A DNA stretch of 64,000 nt. Origin: Rhodovarius lipocyclicus. GTDB lineage: Bacteria > Pseudomonadota > Alphaproteobacteria > Acetobacterales > Acetobacteraceae. The DNA is taken from contig NZ_JAAABL010000017.1 of NCBI RefSeq assembly GCF_009900765.1, forward strand, positions 1-64,000, given 5' to 3'. The translations under genes were made by a program, and so were the position numbers. Positions 15,120 to 25,856 of the stretch are shown piece after piece. Each line of letters starts with the position of its first letter. Positions within the stretch are counted from its first letter, which is position 1. The notes beneath the pieces were generated by a model. That model worked only from the letters and a program-made list of their open reading frames with translations, did no database searches and was not told the DNA's origin.

Positions 15120-16895
15120 ATGGCCCTGCCTCCACATTTCCTCGATGAATTGCGCGCGCGCACCCCGCTCGCTCCCCTCATCGGGCGCGCAACCCGGCTG
15201 GAAAAGGCCGGGCGCCAATGGAAGGCCTGCTGCCCGTTCCACGGCGAGAAATCCCCCTCCTTCTATATCTACGACGACCACTTCCACTGCTTCGGCTGTG
15301 GCGCGCATGGCGATGCCATCACCTTCGTCATGCGCCAGTCCGGCGCCACCTTCATGGAGGCGATCGAGCGCCTGTCGGCCGAGGCCGGGCTGGAGGTGCC
15401 CAAACCCACCCCCGAGGCCGCCGCGCGCGACCGCCGCGCCAAGGACATCCACGGCGTGCTGGCCGCCGCCGAGGCCGCCTTCACCCGCCGCCTGCACCTG
15501 CCCGAGGGCCGCGCCGCCCTGGAATACCTGCGCCGCCGCCGCCTGACGGACGAAACCATTGCCCGCTTCGGCCTGGGCTGGTCTGGCGAGGGGCGCGGCG
15601 CGCTGGCCGCCGACCTGCGCGACCAGGGGGTGGAGACCGCCCAGCTGATCGAGGCCGGGCTGATGCAGGAACGCGATCGCGGCCCGGTGGACCTGTTCTT
15701 CAACCGGGTGATGTTCCCCATCCGCGACAAGCGCGGCCGCACCATCAGCTTCGGGGGCCGCATCCTGGGCGACGGCCAGCCCAAATACGTGAACGGCCCG
15801 GAAACCCCGGTCTTTTCCAAGCGCCGCAACCTCTATGGCCTGGACCTGGCGCGGGAGGCGGTGTTCCGCGGCGCCCGGCTGGTGGCGGTGGAGGGGTATA
15901 TGGATGTCATCTCCCTGCACCAGAACGGTTTCGGCGGCGCCGTCGCCCCCCTGGGCACCGCGCTGACGCCCGAGCAGCTGGAAGCCATGTGGGCCATCGG
16001 CCCCGAGCCCGTGCTGTGCCTGGATGGCGACAGCGCCGGCCTGCGCGCCATGGCCCGCGCGGCGGAGGTGGCGCTGCCCCTGCTCTCGCCCGCGCGCACC
16101 CTGCGCTTCGCCATCCTGCCCGCCGGGGAGGACCCGGACACGCTGGTGGCGAACAAGGGGCCGGAGGCGTTCAACGCCGTGCTCGACGCGGCCCGCCCGA
16201 TGGATGAGGCGCTGTTCGACCTGCTGCGCCCCCAGGGCAAGATGGACCGGCCGGAGCAGCGCGCCGCCTTCCGCAACAAATTGATGGAGGCGGTGGGCCA
16301 GATCCCGGACAAGGCGCTGGCCGGGGAATACCGCCGGGCGCTGCTGGACCGCCTGTTCGCCAGCAACAAGCGCGGCGGCAAGCCCGCCCCCGTCACCATC
16401 CAGCGCCCCGTGCCGGGCGGCGGCGTGCGGCTGGCCCAGGCCCGGGCGCTGATGGCCTGCCTGGTCAACCACCCCTGGCTGCTGCCGGAGGTGGAGGAAC
16501 CCCTGATGCTGCTGGACCTGCCCGAGGGCGAGGCCACGCAACTCAGGGCTGCGCTGCTGAAGCTGTTTTCCGAGGGCGCGCCGCTTGACCCGGAGGCGGT
16601 CGCCGATCATTTGCGGTCCTCCGGCGCGGGCGACGCCCTGGTCTGGGCCCGGCGCACGCCGGCCCTGCCCCTGGGGGCCCGGGCGGAGGCCCAGCAGTCC
16701 GAGACGCTGGAATGTTTCTGGCACTTCTTCGCCAGGTTGCGGGGCAACGGCCCGCTGAAGGAAGATCTGGAAGCGGCGATCCATGCCGCTGAACGGAATC
16801 CTTCGACGGAAACCCAGCGCCGCGTCACGCTTTTGAAAGAGGCGCTGGACGCTTTTGGGCGTGGCGAAACCGGATCGGAGGGTCCGGAGGGTTGA
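15120..16895 (+). CDS. dnaG: DNA primase DnaG
   Basis: The 591-aa protein synthesises RNA primers at the replication fork. The N-terminal zinc finger is visible as CPFHGEKSPSF...HCFGCGAHGD (Cys37, His40, Cys58, Cys61 approximately). The catalytic core contains the TOPRIM segment RLVAVEGYMDVISLHQNGF and the acidic cluster CLDGDSAGLRA. The C-terminal part is the helicase-interaction domain and is poorly conserved as usual. The start ATG at 15120 lacks a clear ribosome binding site. rpoD follows 239 bp downstream after a large hairpin, the conserved dnaG-rpoD part of the macromolecular synthesis operon. Confidence 0.96.
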   Translation: MALPPHFLDELRARTPLAPLIGRATRLEKAGRQWKACCPFHGEKSPSFYIYDDHFHCFGCGAHGDAITFVMRQSGATFMEAIERLSAEAGLEVPKPTPEAAARDRRAKDIHGVLAAAEAAFTRRLHLPEGRAALEYLRRRRLTDETIARFGLGWSGEGRGALAADLRDQGVETAQLIEAGLMQERDRGPVDLFFNRVMFPIRDKRGRTISFGGRILGDGQPKYVNGPETPVFSKRRNLYGLDLAREAVFRGARLVAVEGYMDVISLHQNGFGGAVAPLGTALTPEQLEAMWAIGPEPVLCLDGDSAGLRAMARAAEVALPLLSPARTLRFAILPAGEDPDTLVANKGPEAFNAVLDAARPMDEALFDLLRPQGKMDRPEQRAAFRNKLMEAVGQIPDKALAGEYRRALLDRLFASNKRGGKPAPVTIQRPVPGGGVRLAQARALMACLVNHPWLLPEVEEPLMLLDLPEGEATQLRAALLKLFSEGAPLDPEAVADHLRSSGAGDALVWARRTPALPLGARAEAQQSETLECFWHFFARLRGNGPLKEDLEAAIHAAERNPSTETQRRVTLLKEALDAFGRGETGSEGPEG

Positions 16896-16952
16896 TCCTG
16901 CCACACGATGTGGCAAATCCTGCGCGGATTCGCGCCCCAGAGGCATTTGCTG

Positions 16953-17019
16953 CTGGAGCAGCTTGAATTTGCTCCAACGAAACCGCAAAGCAGTTTCGTT
17001 GGAGCAAATGCTGCTCCAG
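16953..17019. other. Long intergenic hairpin between dnaG and rpoD
   Basis: An inner perfect 17-bp stem (16967-16983 with 16993-17009, 9-nt loop CGCAAAGCA) is extended by a further 10 perfect pairs (16953-16962 with 17010-17019) after a 4-nt bulge TTGA. The 27 bp of pairing is far longer than a terminator needs, has no T tract, and is less GC-rich than its surroundings. It could be a processing site, an attenuator between the two genes, or an inserted palindromic element. Confidence 0.65.
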
Positions 17020-17076
17020 GGCTGGCGGACGGCCTCGGCGCGTTCCATATGCGCCTTTGGCGGCTTTTGGGTTGGT

Positions 17077-17116
17077 ATGCCCCGTGCGGGGTGCGGTTTC
17101 CGCGCCTCCGGGGCAT
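17077..17116 (+). promoter_or_regulatory. Structured rpoD leader hairpin
   Basis: ATGCCCCG (17077-17084) pairs with CGGGGCAT (17109-17116), enclosing an inner GCGG-TTT-CCGC stem. It ends just before the rpoD ribosome binding site (GGAG about 9 nt before the ATG at 17135). It may affect ribosome access or mark the mRNA 5' end; role inferred. Confidence 0.4.
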
Positions 17117-17134
17117 GTGAACGGAGTTTAATAT

Positions 17135-19045
<1,911 letters not shown>

Positions 19046-19048
19046 GCG

Positions 19049-19612
19049 GTGGCCGTCGCCGCCCATCACCTGCGGGTCCATGTGACGTTCCTGCGCATGG
19101 ACACGCCGCCGGCCACACCCGTGCCCGTGCTGCCCCCGGAAGCGGAGGTGGTGCGGGTGCCGCGCTGCACCGTGCCCTTCTACCGCTACCTCTACAACAC
19201 GGTGGGCGAGGACTATCTGTGGTGGCTGCGCCGCACGCTGAACGACAGCCAGCTGACGGCCATCCTCGCGCAGTCCGGCATCTCCATCCATGTGCTGATG
19301 CTGAAGGGCGAACCGGCCGGCTTCTATGAGCTGGACCGGATGGGCTCGCCCATCACCAACCTCTCCTATTTCGGGCTGATGCCCTGGGCGGTGGGGCGGG
19401 GACTCGGGATGGCCTTCCTGCACCACGCCATCGCCCAGGCCTGGGGCGACGGCTGCGGGGCGCTGACGGTGAACACCTGCACCGCCGACCACCCCCGCGC
19501 CCTGCCCAACTACATCCGCGCGGGCTTCCGCAAGCTGCGGACAGTGGCCGAAGACTGGCCTGTGCCGGTTTCCCTGGGTTTGCGCGTGCCCGCACACCTG
19601 ATGGCGGGTTGA
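19049..19612 (+). CDS. GNAT family N-acetyltransferase
   Basis: The 187-aa protein has the acetyl-CoA binding loop of GNAT enzymes, [20 protein letters not shown] (pattern R/Q-x-x-G-x-G/A), preceded by strands [11 protein letters not shown] and LSYFGLMP, and the CoA-side helix [17 protein letters not shown] near the C-terminus. The substrate is unknown. The GTG start lies 3 bp after the rpoD stop, so it is probably co-transcribed and translated from the sigma factor message; an internal ATG at residue 17 (MDTPPATP) is an alternative start. The first 40 residues precede the conserved fold. Confidence 0.8.
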   Translation: MAVAAHHLRVHVTFLRMDTPPATPVPVLPPEAEVVRVPRCTVPFYRYLYNTVGEDYLWWLRRTLNDSQLTAILAQSGISIHVLMLKGEPAGFYELDRMGSPITNLSYFGLMPWAVGRGLGMAFLHHAIAQAWGDGCGALTVNTCTADHPRALPNYIRAGFRKLRTVAEDWPVPVSLGLRVPAHLMAG

Positions 19613-19692
19613 CGCGGGCAGGCTCGCTGCGTAGAAGCACGGCCTCTGCCGGGCCTAGCGCCAGGCCCCCATTCACTTGCGCAGGTTCCGTC

Positions 19693-19818
19693 ATGAAGAT
19701 CCGTAACAGCCTGAAGTCCGCCAAGACGCGCGACAAGAACTGCGTGGTGGTCCGCCGCCGTGGCCGCCTGTACGTTCTGAACAAGAAGAACCCCCGCATG
19801 AAGGCGCGCCAGGGCTAA
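19693..19818 (+). CDS. rpmJ: 50S ribosomal protein bL36 (zinc-free type)
   Basis: The 41-aa protein [16 protein letters not shown]... with [14 protein letters not shown] and final RMKARQG is bL36 of the alphaproteobacterial type. It lacks the four zinc-binding Cys/His residues of the C+ form (a single Cys remains), as usual for this group. It sits alone between the GNAT gene and a good terminator, so it is a single-gene transcript. Start by family length and a purine-rich site GCAGG upstream. Confidence 0.95.
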   Translation: MKIRNSLKSAKTRDKNCVVVRRRGRLYVLNKKNPRMKARQG

Positions 19819-19843
19819 CCAGCCCGGGCACAGCCCGCACAGC

Positions 19844-19876
19844 AAACCCGCCCGCCACCAGGCCGGCGGGTTTTGT
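19844..19876 (+). terminator. Rho-independent terminator after rpmJ
   Basis: AACCCGCC and GGCGGGTT pair across a GC-rich loop and the right arm runs into TTTTGTTGTTT. This is one of the clearest intrinsic terminators in the window. Confidence 0.75.
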
Positions 19877-19897
19877 TGTTTCTGGGGGCGGGCTGCG

Positions 19898-19916
19898 AGA
19901 GGGGCTTTGCCCCCCT
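19898..19916. repeat. GGGGCTTTGCCCC hairpin module
   Basis: GAGGGG-CTTTG-CCCCCTC hairpin in the space before glcD. The same GGGGC-TTT-GCCCC core recurs at 38376-38390 and, as its complement, at the ends of the repeats at 42401-42415 and 47081-47094. Confidence 0.45.
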
Positions 19917-20011
19917 CATGCGGCCTTCCCCCAAAAACAACCCGCCCTTGCGGCGTATCGCGGGGCGCCGCATGTTCGGGGTGGCTTCACGCGCAAGAAA
20001 CGAGACGTTCC

Positions 20012-21457
20012 ATGATCAGGCTGCCCGCCCCCAAGCCCGAGGTGTTGGCCCGCCGGCCCGAGATTCTGGCCGGGCTGGCGCGGCTTGTGCCGGCGGATGC
20101 GCTGATCACGGAGGAATTGCGCCTCCGGCCTTATGAGACGGATGGGCTTTCGGCCTATCGGCAGATGCCGATGGCGGTGGTGTTGCCGCGCACGACGGCG
20201 GAGGTGGCGGCCGTGCTGCGGTTTTGCCATCAGCAGGGGGTGCGGGTGATCCCGCGCGGGGCGGGCACGTCGCTGTCGGGTGGGGCCTTGCCGTTGGCCG
20301 ATGCGGTGGTGATCGGGCTGATGCGGATGAACCGCATCCTGGAGATGAATTTCGAGGACCGTTTCGCGGTGGTCGAGGCGGGAGTGACGAATATCGGCAT
20401 CACCCAGGCGGTGGCGGGGGAGGGGTTCTTCTATGCCCCGGACCCGTCCAGCCAGCTGGCCTGCATGATCGGCGGCAATGTGATGATGAATTCGGGTGGC
20501 GCGCATTGCCTGAAATACGGGGTCACGGCGAACAACCTGTTGGGCGTGAAGTTCGTCACCATCGAGGGCGAGATTTTCGAAGTTGGCGGCACGCATCTGG
20601 ATGGTGCTGGCTACGACTGGCTCGGTTTGATTACCGGCTCCGAGGGGCAACTCGGCATGGTCACCGAGGTGACGGTGCGCATCCTGCGGGGCCCCGAGGG
20701 CGCGCGGGCCATGCTGGCGGCGTTTTCCTCGATCCCGGTGGCGGGCCAGGCGGTGGATGCCATCATCGGCAGCGGCATCATCCCCGTGGCGCTGGAATTC
20801 ATGGACCGCCCCTGCATCCATGCCTGCGAGGCCTTCGCCCATGCCGGCTACCCGCTGGATGCGGAGGCGATGCTGATCATCGAGGTGGAGGGCAGCGAGG
20901 CGGAGCAGGACGCGCTGCTGGCCCGCATCCGCGACATCTGCGCGCGGTTCGACCCCATCAGCATGAAGGTGGCTGAAAGCGCCGAGCAGTCGCTGGCGAT
21001 CTGGAAGGGGCGCAAGGGCGCCTTCGGCGCGGTGGGGCGGATCAGCCCGGACTATCTGTGCATGGACGGCACCATCCCCACCGGCGAGCTGCCGCGCGTG
21101 CTGGGCCGCATCACGGAGATGAGCGAGGAATACGGGTTGAAGGTAGCCAATGTGTTCCACGCCGGCGACGGCAACCTGCACCCGCTGATCATGTTCGACG
21201 CCAATGACCCCGAAAGCTTCCGCAAGGCCGAGGCCTTCGGCGCCGATATCCTGAAGCTGTGCGTGGAGGTGGGCGGCTGCCTGACCGGCGAGCACGGGGT
21301 AGGGGTGGAAAAGCGCGACCTGATGCATGTGCAGTTCACCGCCGATGAGCTGGCCTTGCAGCGTTCCATCAAATCCGCCTTCGACCCCGACTGGCTGCTG
21401 AACCCGGCCAAGGTGTTTCCCTTGCTGGGCGAGACCGTGCTGGCGGGCGCGGCATGA
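20012..21457 (+). CDS. glcD: Glycolate oxidase subunit GlcD, FAD-linked
   Basis: The 481-aa flavoprotein is the catalytic subunit of membrane-associated glycolate (2-hydroxy acid) dehydrogenase. The PCMH-type FAD domain covers about residues 45-225 with VIPRGAGTSLSGGALPL and SQLACMIGGNVMMNSGGAHCLKYG (FAD pyrophosphate and Gly-rich loops); the FAD-oxidase C domain follows, with NVFHAGDGNLHPLI and GGCLTGEHGVGVEKRD carrying the active-site His residues. I use the ATG at 20012; the frame extends upstream to 19907 but without family similarity. glcE starts within the stop codon (ATGA overlap), followed by glcF: a complete glcDEF set. D-lactate dehydrogenase is a related alternative, but the E and F partners favour glycolate. 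Confidence 0.93.
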   Translation: MIRLPAPKPEVLARRPEILAGLARLVPADALITEELRLRPYETDGLSAYRQMPMAVVLPRTTAEVAAVLRFCHQQGVRVIPRGAGTSLSGGALPLADAVVIGLMRMNRILEMNFEDRFAVVEAGVTNIGITQAVAGEGFFYAPDPSSQLACMIGGNVMMNSGGAHCLKYGVTANNLLGVKFVTIEGEIFEVGGTHLDGAGYDWLGLITGSEGQLGMVTEVTVRILRGPEGARAMLAAFSSIPVAGQAVDAIIGSGIIPVALEFMDRPCIHACEAFAHAGYPLDAEAMLIIEVEGSEAEQDALLARIRDICARFDPISMKVAESAEQSLAIWKGRKGAFGAVGRISPDYLCMDGTIPTGELPRVLGRITEMSEEYGLKVANVFHAGDGNLHPLIMFDANDPESFRKAEAFGADILKLCVEVGGCLTGEHGVGVEKRDLMHVQFTADELALQRSIKSAFDPDWLLNPAKVFPLLGETVLAGAA

Positions 21458-22617
21458 TGACCCCCGGCACCGAGCAGGCCCTGGCCGAGGCCGTCCGGGC
21501 CGCCCATGCGGCGCGGGAGCCGCTGGCGATCGAGGGCGCGGGCAGCAAGCGCGCCATGCTGCGCCCGGTTCAGGCCGCGCGCACCCTCTCCACCCGGGGG
21601 CTGACCGGCATCACCCTGTACAAGCCGGCGGAGCTGGTGATCTCCGCCCGCGCCGGCACGCCGGTGGCCGAGATCGAGGCCGCCTTGGCCGAGCAGGGCC
21701 AGCAGATCATCGCGGAGCCGCCGGACCTCTCGGCCCTGCTGGGGGCGGGCGGGGCGACGCTGGGGGGCGTGGTGGCGACCAACCTCTCGGGGCCGCGCCG
21801 CATCGCCTGGGGCTCCATGCGCGACCATGTGCTGGGCATCCGCGCGGTGAAGGGCGATGGCGAGATCTTCCGCTCCGGCGGGCGGGTGTTGAAGAACGTG
21901 ACGGGACTCGACCTGTGCAAGCTGCTGGCGGGCAGCCACGGCACGCTGGGCGTGCTGACCGAGATCACCTTCAAGGTGCTGCCCGCCGCCGAGGCCACGG
22001 GCACGCTGGCCTTGGCGGTGCCGGATCTCGGGGCGGGGGTGCGGGCGCTGTCGGCGGGGCTGGGCTCGCCCTTCGGGGTGTCGGGGGCCGCGCTGCTGCC
22101 GATGGGCATGGCGGCGATGGGCCTGCCGGGCCCGGTGGCGCTGCTGCGCATCGAGGATTTTTCGGAGAGCGTGACCTATCGCACCGGCAGGCTGCGTGAG
22201 GTTCTGGCCCCCTTCGGCGAGATCTCCCTGTTCGACGGCCAGGCGGCGCGCAGCCTGTGGCGCGGCGTGCGGGACGCGACCTTCTTGGATGCCGCGCCGG
22301 AGGATGCCGTGTGGCGGCTGTCGGTCGCGCCCTCGGCGGCGCCGGCGGTCTGCGCGGCCTTGCCGGGGGCGAAGCTGCTGCTGGACTGGGGCGGGGGGCT
22401 GATCTGGGTGGCGGGCGAGGCCAGCGAGGCCATGCATCAGGCCGTGGTGGCCGCCGCCGGCACTGGCAGCTTCACCCTGTTCCGCGCACCCGACGCGCTG
22501 CGCCACGCCGTGGCCGTGCTGCCGCCCGAACCGCCGGCGCTGGCCGCCATCTCCACCCGGGTGAAGGCGCTGCTGGACCCCGCGGGCATTCTCAACCCCG
22601 GCCGCATGGGGCGCTGA
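21454..22617 (+). CDS. glcE: Glycolate oxidase subunit GlcE, FAD-binding
   Basis: The 387-aa protein is a shortened relative of GlcD with only the PCMH FAD domain well conserved: AIEGAGSKR, ELVISARAGTPVAEIEAALAEQG, LLGAGGATLGGVVATNLSGPRR and NVTGLDLCKLLAGSHGTLGVLTEI. The FAD-oxidase C-terminal part is reduced, as in known GlcE proteins. It is required for activity of the GlcDEF complex. The ATG overlaps the glcD stop and the stop lies 7 bp before glcF. The presence of this subunit separates the locus from stand-alone D-lactate dehydrogenases. Confidence 0.93.
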   Translation: MMTPGTEQALAEAVRAAHAAREPLAIEGAGSKRAMLRPVQAARTLSTRGLTGITLYKPAELVISARAGTPVAEIEAALAEQGQQIIAEPPDLSALLGAGGATLGGVVATNLSGPRRIAWGSMRDHVLGIRAVKGDGEIFRSGGRVLKNVTGLDLCKLLAGSHGTLGVLTEITFKVLPAAEATGTLALAVPDLGAGVRALSAGLGSPFGVSGAALLPMGMAAMGLPGPVALLRIEDFSESVTYRTGRLREVLAPFGEISLFDGQAARSLWRGVRDATFLDAAPEDAVWRLSVAPSAAPAVCAALPGAKLLLDWGGGLIWVAGEASEAMHQAVVAAAGTGSFTLFRAPDALRHAVAVLPPEPPALAAISTRVKALLDPAGILNPGRMGR

Positions 22618-22624
22618 ACACCGG

Positions 22625-23923
22625 ATGCAAACCCATTTCTCCCCCGAGCAGCTCCAGGACCCGGAGCTGAAGGTCGCCAACGGCATCCTGCGCAGCTGCG
22701 TGCATTGCGGCTTCTGCACCGCCACCTGCCCCACCTTCGTGGAGCTGGGCGACGAGCTGGATTCCCCGCGCGGCCGCATCTACCTGATCAAGGACATGCT
22801 GGAGAGCGGCCGCCCCGCCAGTGAGCTGGAGGCACGGCATATCGACCGCTGCCTGTCCTGCCTGTCCTGCATGACCACCTGCCCGTCGGGGGTGCACTAC
22901 ATGCACCTGATCGACCACGCCCGGCGGCATGTGGAGGAAACCTATACCCGCCCGCTGCCGGAACGCGCGCTGCGCGCCGTGCTGGCCGCGCTGCTGCCCC
23001 ATCCCGGCCGCTTCCGCTGGGCGATGCGGCTGGCGGCGCTGGCGCGGCCCCTGCGGGGCCTGGTGCCGGGGCGGGGCGTGACCTCCCGCCGGCTGCGCGC
23101 CATGCTGGAGCTGGCGCCGCAGGCCCTGCCGGCCGCCCGCCCCGTCACCGGCACCCACCCCGCCGAGGGCAACCGGCGCGGCCGCGTGGCACTGCTGGCC
23201 GGCTGCGCCCAGCAGGTGCTGGACCCAGAGATCAACGCCGCCACCATCCGCCTGTTGACGCGCATGGGGCTGGAGGTGGTGGTGCCGCCCGCCGCCGGCT
23301 GCTGCGGCTCGCTCACGCATCACATGGGTCGGCACGACCCGGCCATGGCCGCCGCGCGCGCCAATATCCAGGCCTGGGAGGCGGAGGCCCGCCAGGGCGG
23401 GCTGGATGCCATCATCGTCAATGCCTCCGGCTGCGGCACCACGGTGAAGGATTACGGCTTCATGTTCCGCGAGGAGCCGGAGGCCGAGGCCGCCGCCCGT
23501 GTCTCCGCCCTGGCGATGGACGTGACGGAGGCGCTGGCGAAGTTCGACTATGCCCCCAGCCGCGCGGCCCCGGGCATCACGGTGGCCTATCACAGTGCTT
23601 GCTCCCTGCAGCATGGCCAGAAGATCACGGCCCTGCCCAAGCAGTTGCTGACCCGGGCGGGCTTCACGGTGAAGGAACCGGCCGAGGGGCATCTGTGCTG
23701 CGGCAGCGCCGGCACCTACAACATGATGCAGCCCGAGATCGCGGCGAAGCTGAAGGCGCGCAAGCTGGCCAATATCGCCCGCACCGGCGCCAGCGTGGTG
23801 GCCGCGGGCAATATCGGCTGCCTGACGCAGATCGGCGCCGGCGGGCCGCCCACCGTGCACACCGTGCAATTGCTGGATTGGATGGCGGGCGGGCCCAAGC
23901 CGCAGGCATTGGCGGGGGTTTAG
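22625..23923 (+). CDS. glcF: Glycolate oxidase iron-sulfur subunit GlcF
   Basis: The 432-aa protein carries two 4Fe-4S motifs, CVHCGFCTATCP (about residues 19-30) and CLSCLSCMTTCP (about 75-86), and two CCG domains with AAGCCGSLTHHMG and GHLCCGSAGTYN. It takes electrons from GlcD/GlcE flavins and passes them to the quinone pool at the inner membrane. The gene overlaps nothing but sits 7 bp after glcE. A hairpin with arms CACCGGGG and CCCCGGTG (about 23941-23965) follows the stop. Confidence 0.95.
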   Translation: MQTHFSPEQLQDPELKVANGILRSCVHCGFCTATCPTFVELGDELDSPRGRIYLIKDMLESGRPASELEARHIDRCLSCLSCMTTCPSGVHYMHLIDHARRHVEETYTRPLPERALRAVLAALLPHPGRFRWAMRLAALARPLRGLVPGRGVTSRRLRAMLELAPQALPAARPVTGTHPAEGNRRGRVALLAGCAQQVLDPEINAATIRLLTRMGLEVVVPPAAGCCGSLTHHMGRHDPAMAAARANIQAWEAEARQGGLDAIIVNASGCGTTVKDYGFMFREEPEAEAAARVSALAMDVTEALAKFDYAPSRAAPGITVAYHSACSLQHGQKITALPKQLLTRAGFTVKEPAEGHLCCGSAGTYNMMQPEIAAKLKARKLANIARTGASVVAAGNIGCLTQIGAGGPPTVHTVQLLDWMAGGPKPQALAGV

Positions 23924-23983
23924 CCCTCGCTGCGGCGCAACACCGGGGCGGCGAAGCCCCCGGTGCCGCGCTACACTGCGCCC

Positions 23984-24598
23984 ATGGCCACTTCCACCGC
24001 CCCCCATCGCCACACGCCCGTCGAGGATCTGGCGGCCCTCGCCCTGGGCTGCCTGTTCGTCGCCCTGGGCAGCAACCTGTATGCCGAGGCCCGCATCCTG
24101 ACCGGGGGCACCGTCGGCCTGTCCCTGCTGCTGCACCAGGTCACGGGCATCAGCTTCGGGGCCATCTTCTTCGTCACCAACCTGCCCTTCTACTGGGTGG
24201 CGGCGCGGCGCATGGGCTGGCGCATCACGCTGCGCACCTTCGTGGCGGTGGGGCTGGTCTCTCTGCTGTCGCGCCTGACGCCGCTGTGGATCGGGTTCGA
24301 GCATCTGAACCCCATCTATGCCTCGGTCACCGGGGGCGGGCTGTTCGGCATCGGCATGCTGATCATGGTGCGGCACCGCATCGGGCTGGGCGGCGTGAAC
24401 ATCCTGGCGCTGTATTTACAGGAGCGCCACGGCATCCGCGCCGGCTACTTCCAGCTGGCCGTGGACCTGACCATCATGCTGGCCGCCTGCTTCGTGCTGC
24501 AGCCGGTCCAGCTCGCGCTGTCGGTGCTGGGGGTGGTGGTGCTGAACCTGATCATCGCCATGAACCACCGCCCGGGGCGCTATGTGGCGCTGAGCTGA
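23984..24598 (+). CDS. YitT/DUF161-type membrane protein
   Basis: The 204-aa protein has about five membrane segments and the DUF161 (YitT_membrane) signature: AEARILTGGTVGLSLLLHQVTG, GAIFFVTNLPFYWVA, then a GGGLFGIGMLIMVRHRIGLGGVNILALYLQ repeat of the same theme, and YFQLAVDLTIMLAA. Function of the family is unknown; transport of an anion has been suggested but is not established. The ATG at 23984 is used; a GTG at 23963 is less likely. The C-terminal cytoplasmic DUF2179 domain found in Bacillus YitT is absent. It is separated by 60 bp from glcF and may share its transcript, so a link to glycolate uptake is conceivable but unproven. Confidence 0.8.
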   Translation: MATSTAPHRHTPVEDLAALALGCLFVALGSNLYAEARILTGGTVGLSLLLHQVTGISFGAIFFVTNLPFYWVAARRMGWRITLRTFVAVGLVSLLSRLTPLWIGFEHLNPIYASVTGGGLFGIGMLIMVRHRIGLGGVNILALYLQERHGIRAGYFQLAVDLTIMLAACFVLQPVQLALSVLGVVVLNLIIAMNHRPGRYVALS

Positions 24599-24605
24599 CG
24601 CCCGG

Positions 24606-25601
24606 TTACCGCAGCCCCCAGAAGTGGGCGATATGCAGCGCGGCCGGAACGCCGATATCGACCACCGAAGGCCCGGCGCGCCCGCCATCCAGCGCCGGTG
24701 CCACGGGAAAGCCGTGCGCCAGCCCCTCGATGGTCCAGGCCTCCACCACATCCTGCGCGCGGTTCCGCCAGGCCCGGCGCCTGATGCCGGGCGCGGGCGC
24801 CGTATCGGTGGCCGGCTCGGCGTCCAGCCCATGCACGCCGCTCCACTGGTCCGCGAGAAGTTCGGCATTCGCGGGGTCCACGGTGCGGTCGGCCAGGCCC
24901 TGCCAGATGGAGACGCGCGGCCAGGGCCGGTGGTCGCGCCCCGGTGAGATGGCGCGGACAGCGGCCACCAGCGCCGCGCGGGTGCTGAACGGCACCGCCC
25001 GGTACATGCGGCGCAGCGCCATCAGGGAGCTGTGGGCGGTGCCGGCCGGCAGGCCCGCCACGATCGCGCCCCCGGCGAAGACGGCGGGATAGGCGGCCAG
25101 CATGGCGGCCGTCATGGCGCCTCCCGCGGAAAGCCCGACGATGAAGACCCGGCTGCGATCGGTGCCGAGGCGCTTCATCGTGTGGCTCAGCATCTGGCGG
25201 ATCGATGCCGCCTCGCCCCTGCCGCGCAGGACATCGCCGTCGAGATACCAATGGAAGCAGCGGTTGGGGTGGTTGGCGGCGCGCTGTTCCGGCAGCAGCA
25301 GGGGAATACGCAGCTGGTCGGACAGCGCCTGCCAGCCGGACGCGGCGGCGAAGCCCCGGGCATCCTGCCCGCAACCGTGCAGGACGACGATCAGGGCCGC
25401 CCCCGCCTTGGCGCCGGGCGGCAGGTGAAGGTGCATGTCCAAGGCGCCCGGGTTCGAGCCGAAGACCGAGGCCTTCGAGGGCGCCTTTTTGCGCCGCACG
25501 GCGCGGGCAGCCGGAAGCGCGGGGCTGGCGAGGCGCAGGACAGAGGATTGCAGCCGCGCCCAGGAGCGCGCCAGCCGCAGGAAGTTGGGTTTGCGCGCCA
25601 T
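24606..25601 (-). CDS. PHB depolymerase-family (LpqC-like) alpha/beta hydrolase
   Basis: The 331-aa protein matches the esterase family that includes poly(3-hydroxybutyrate) depolymerases and LpqC: oxyanion segment IVVLHGCGQDARGFAAASGW, HPNRCFHWYLDGD, nucleophile elbow VGLSAGGAMTAAML (Ser in G-x-S-x-G), IWQGLADRTVDPAN with the acid residue, and EGLAHGFPV with the catalytic His. The N-terminus is basic and has no clear signal peptide, so an intracellular role on short-chain polyesters or soluble esters is more likely than secretion. It converges on the YitT gene with 7 bp between the stops. Confidence 0.85.
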   Translation of the reverse strand: MARKPNFLRLARSWARLQSSVLRLASPALPAARAVRRKKAPSKASVFGSNPGALDMHLHLPPGAKAGAALIVVLHGCGQDARGFAAASGWQALSDQLRIPLLLPEQRAANHPNRCFHWYLDGDVLRGRGEAASIRQMLSHTMKRLGTDRSRVFIVGLSAGGAMTAAMLAAYPAVFAGGAIVAGLPAGTAHSSLMALRRMYRAVPFSTRAALVAAVRAISPGRDHRPWPRVSIWQGLADRTVDPANAELLADQWSGVHGLDAEPATDTAPAPGIRRRAWRNRAQDVVEAWTIEGLAHGFPVAPALDGGRAGPSVVDIGVPAALHIAHFWGLR

Positions 25602-25670
25602 CTGGCTCCGCTCGGTAGGATACGTGGTTAACGCACCGGACGGGCCCGCGGCTGACCCTGGAAGGCGGGT

Positions 25671-25856
25671 TCAGCCGTAGCCGGTGAAGCCGAAGCTGTT
25701 CGCGGGTTCCGCCCCGAAGGGCCGTGGCGTGCGCAGCCGGCCCGCCACGCCCCGGACATGGGGCGCGGCCGAGGCCAGCAGGTCGAACCGCCGCGCCGTC
25801 GATCGCGCTGAGGGCAGCGCGATCCTGGGCCTTGGCGATGGTTGCGGCTCGGTCAT
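25671..25856 (-). CDS. Small hypothetical protein coupled to the amidase gene
   Basis: A 61-aa reading frame begins in the stop codon of the amidase gene (ATGA overlap at 25853-25856). The product is Arg- and Pro-rich with no recognised domain (core ARRFDLLASAAPHVRGVAGRL, end FGAEPANSFGFTGYG). Translational coupling and ordinary codon use argue for a real gene, but I cannot name a family. It could also be an accidental frame. Confidence 0.4.
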   Translation of the reverse strand: MTEPQPSPRPRIALPSARSTARRFDLLASAAPHVRGVAGRLRTPRPFGAEPANSFGFTGYG

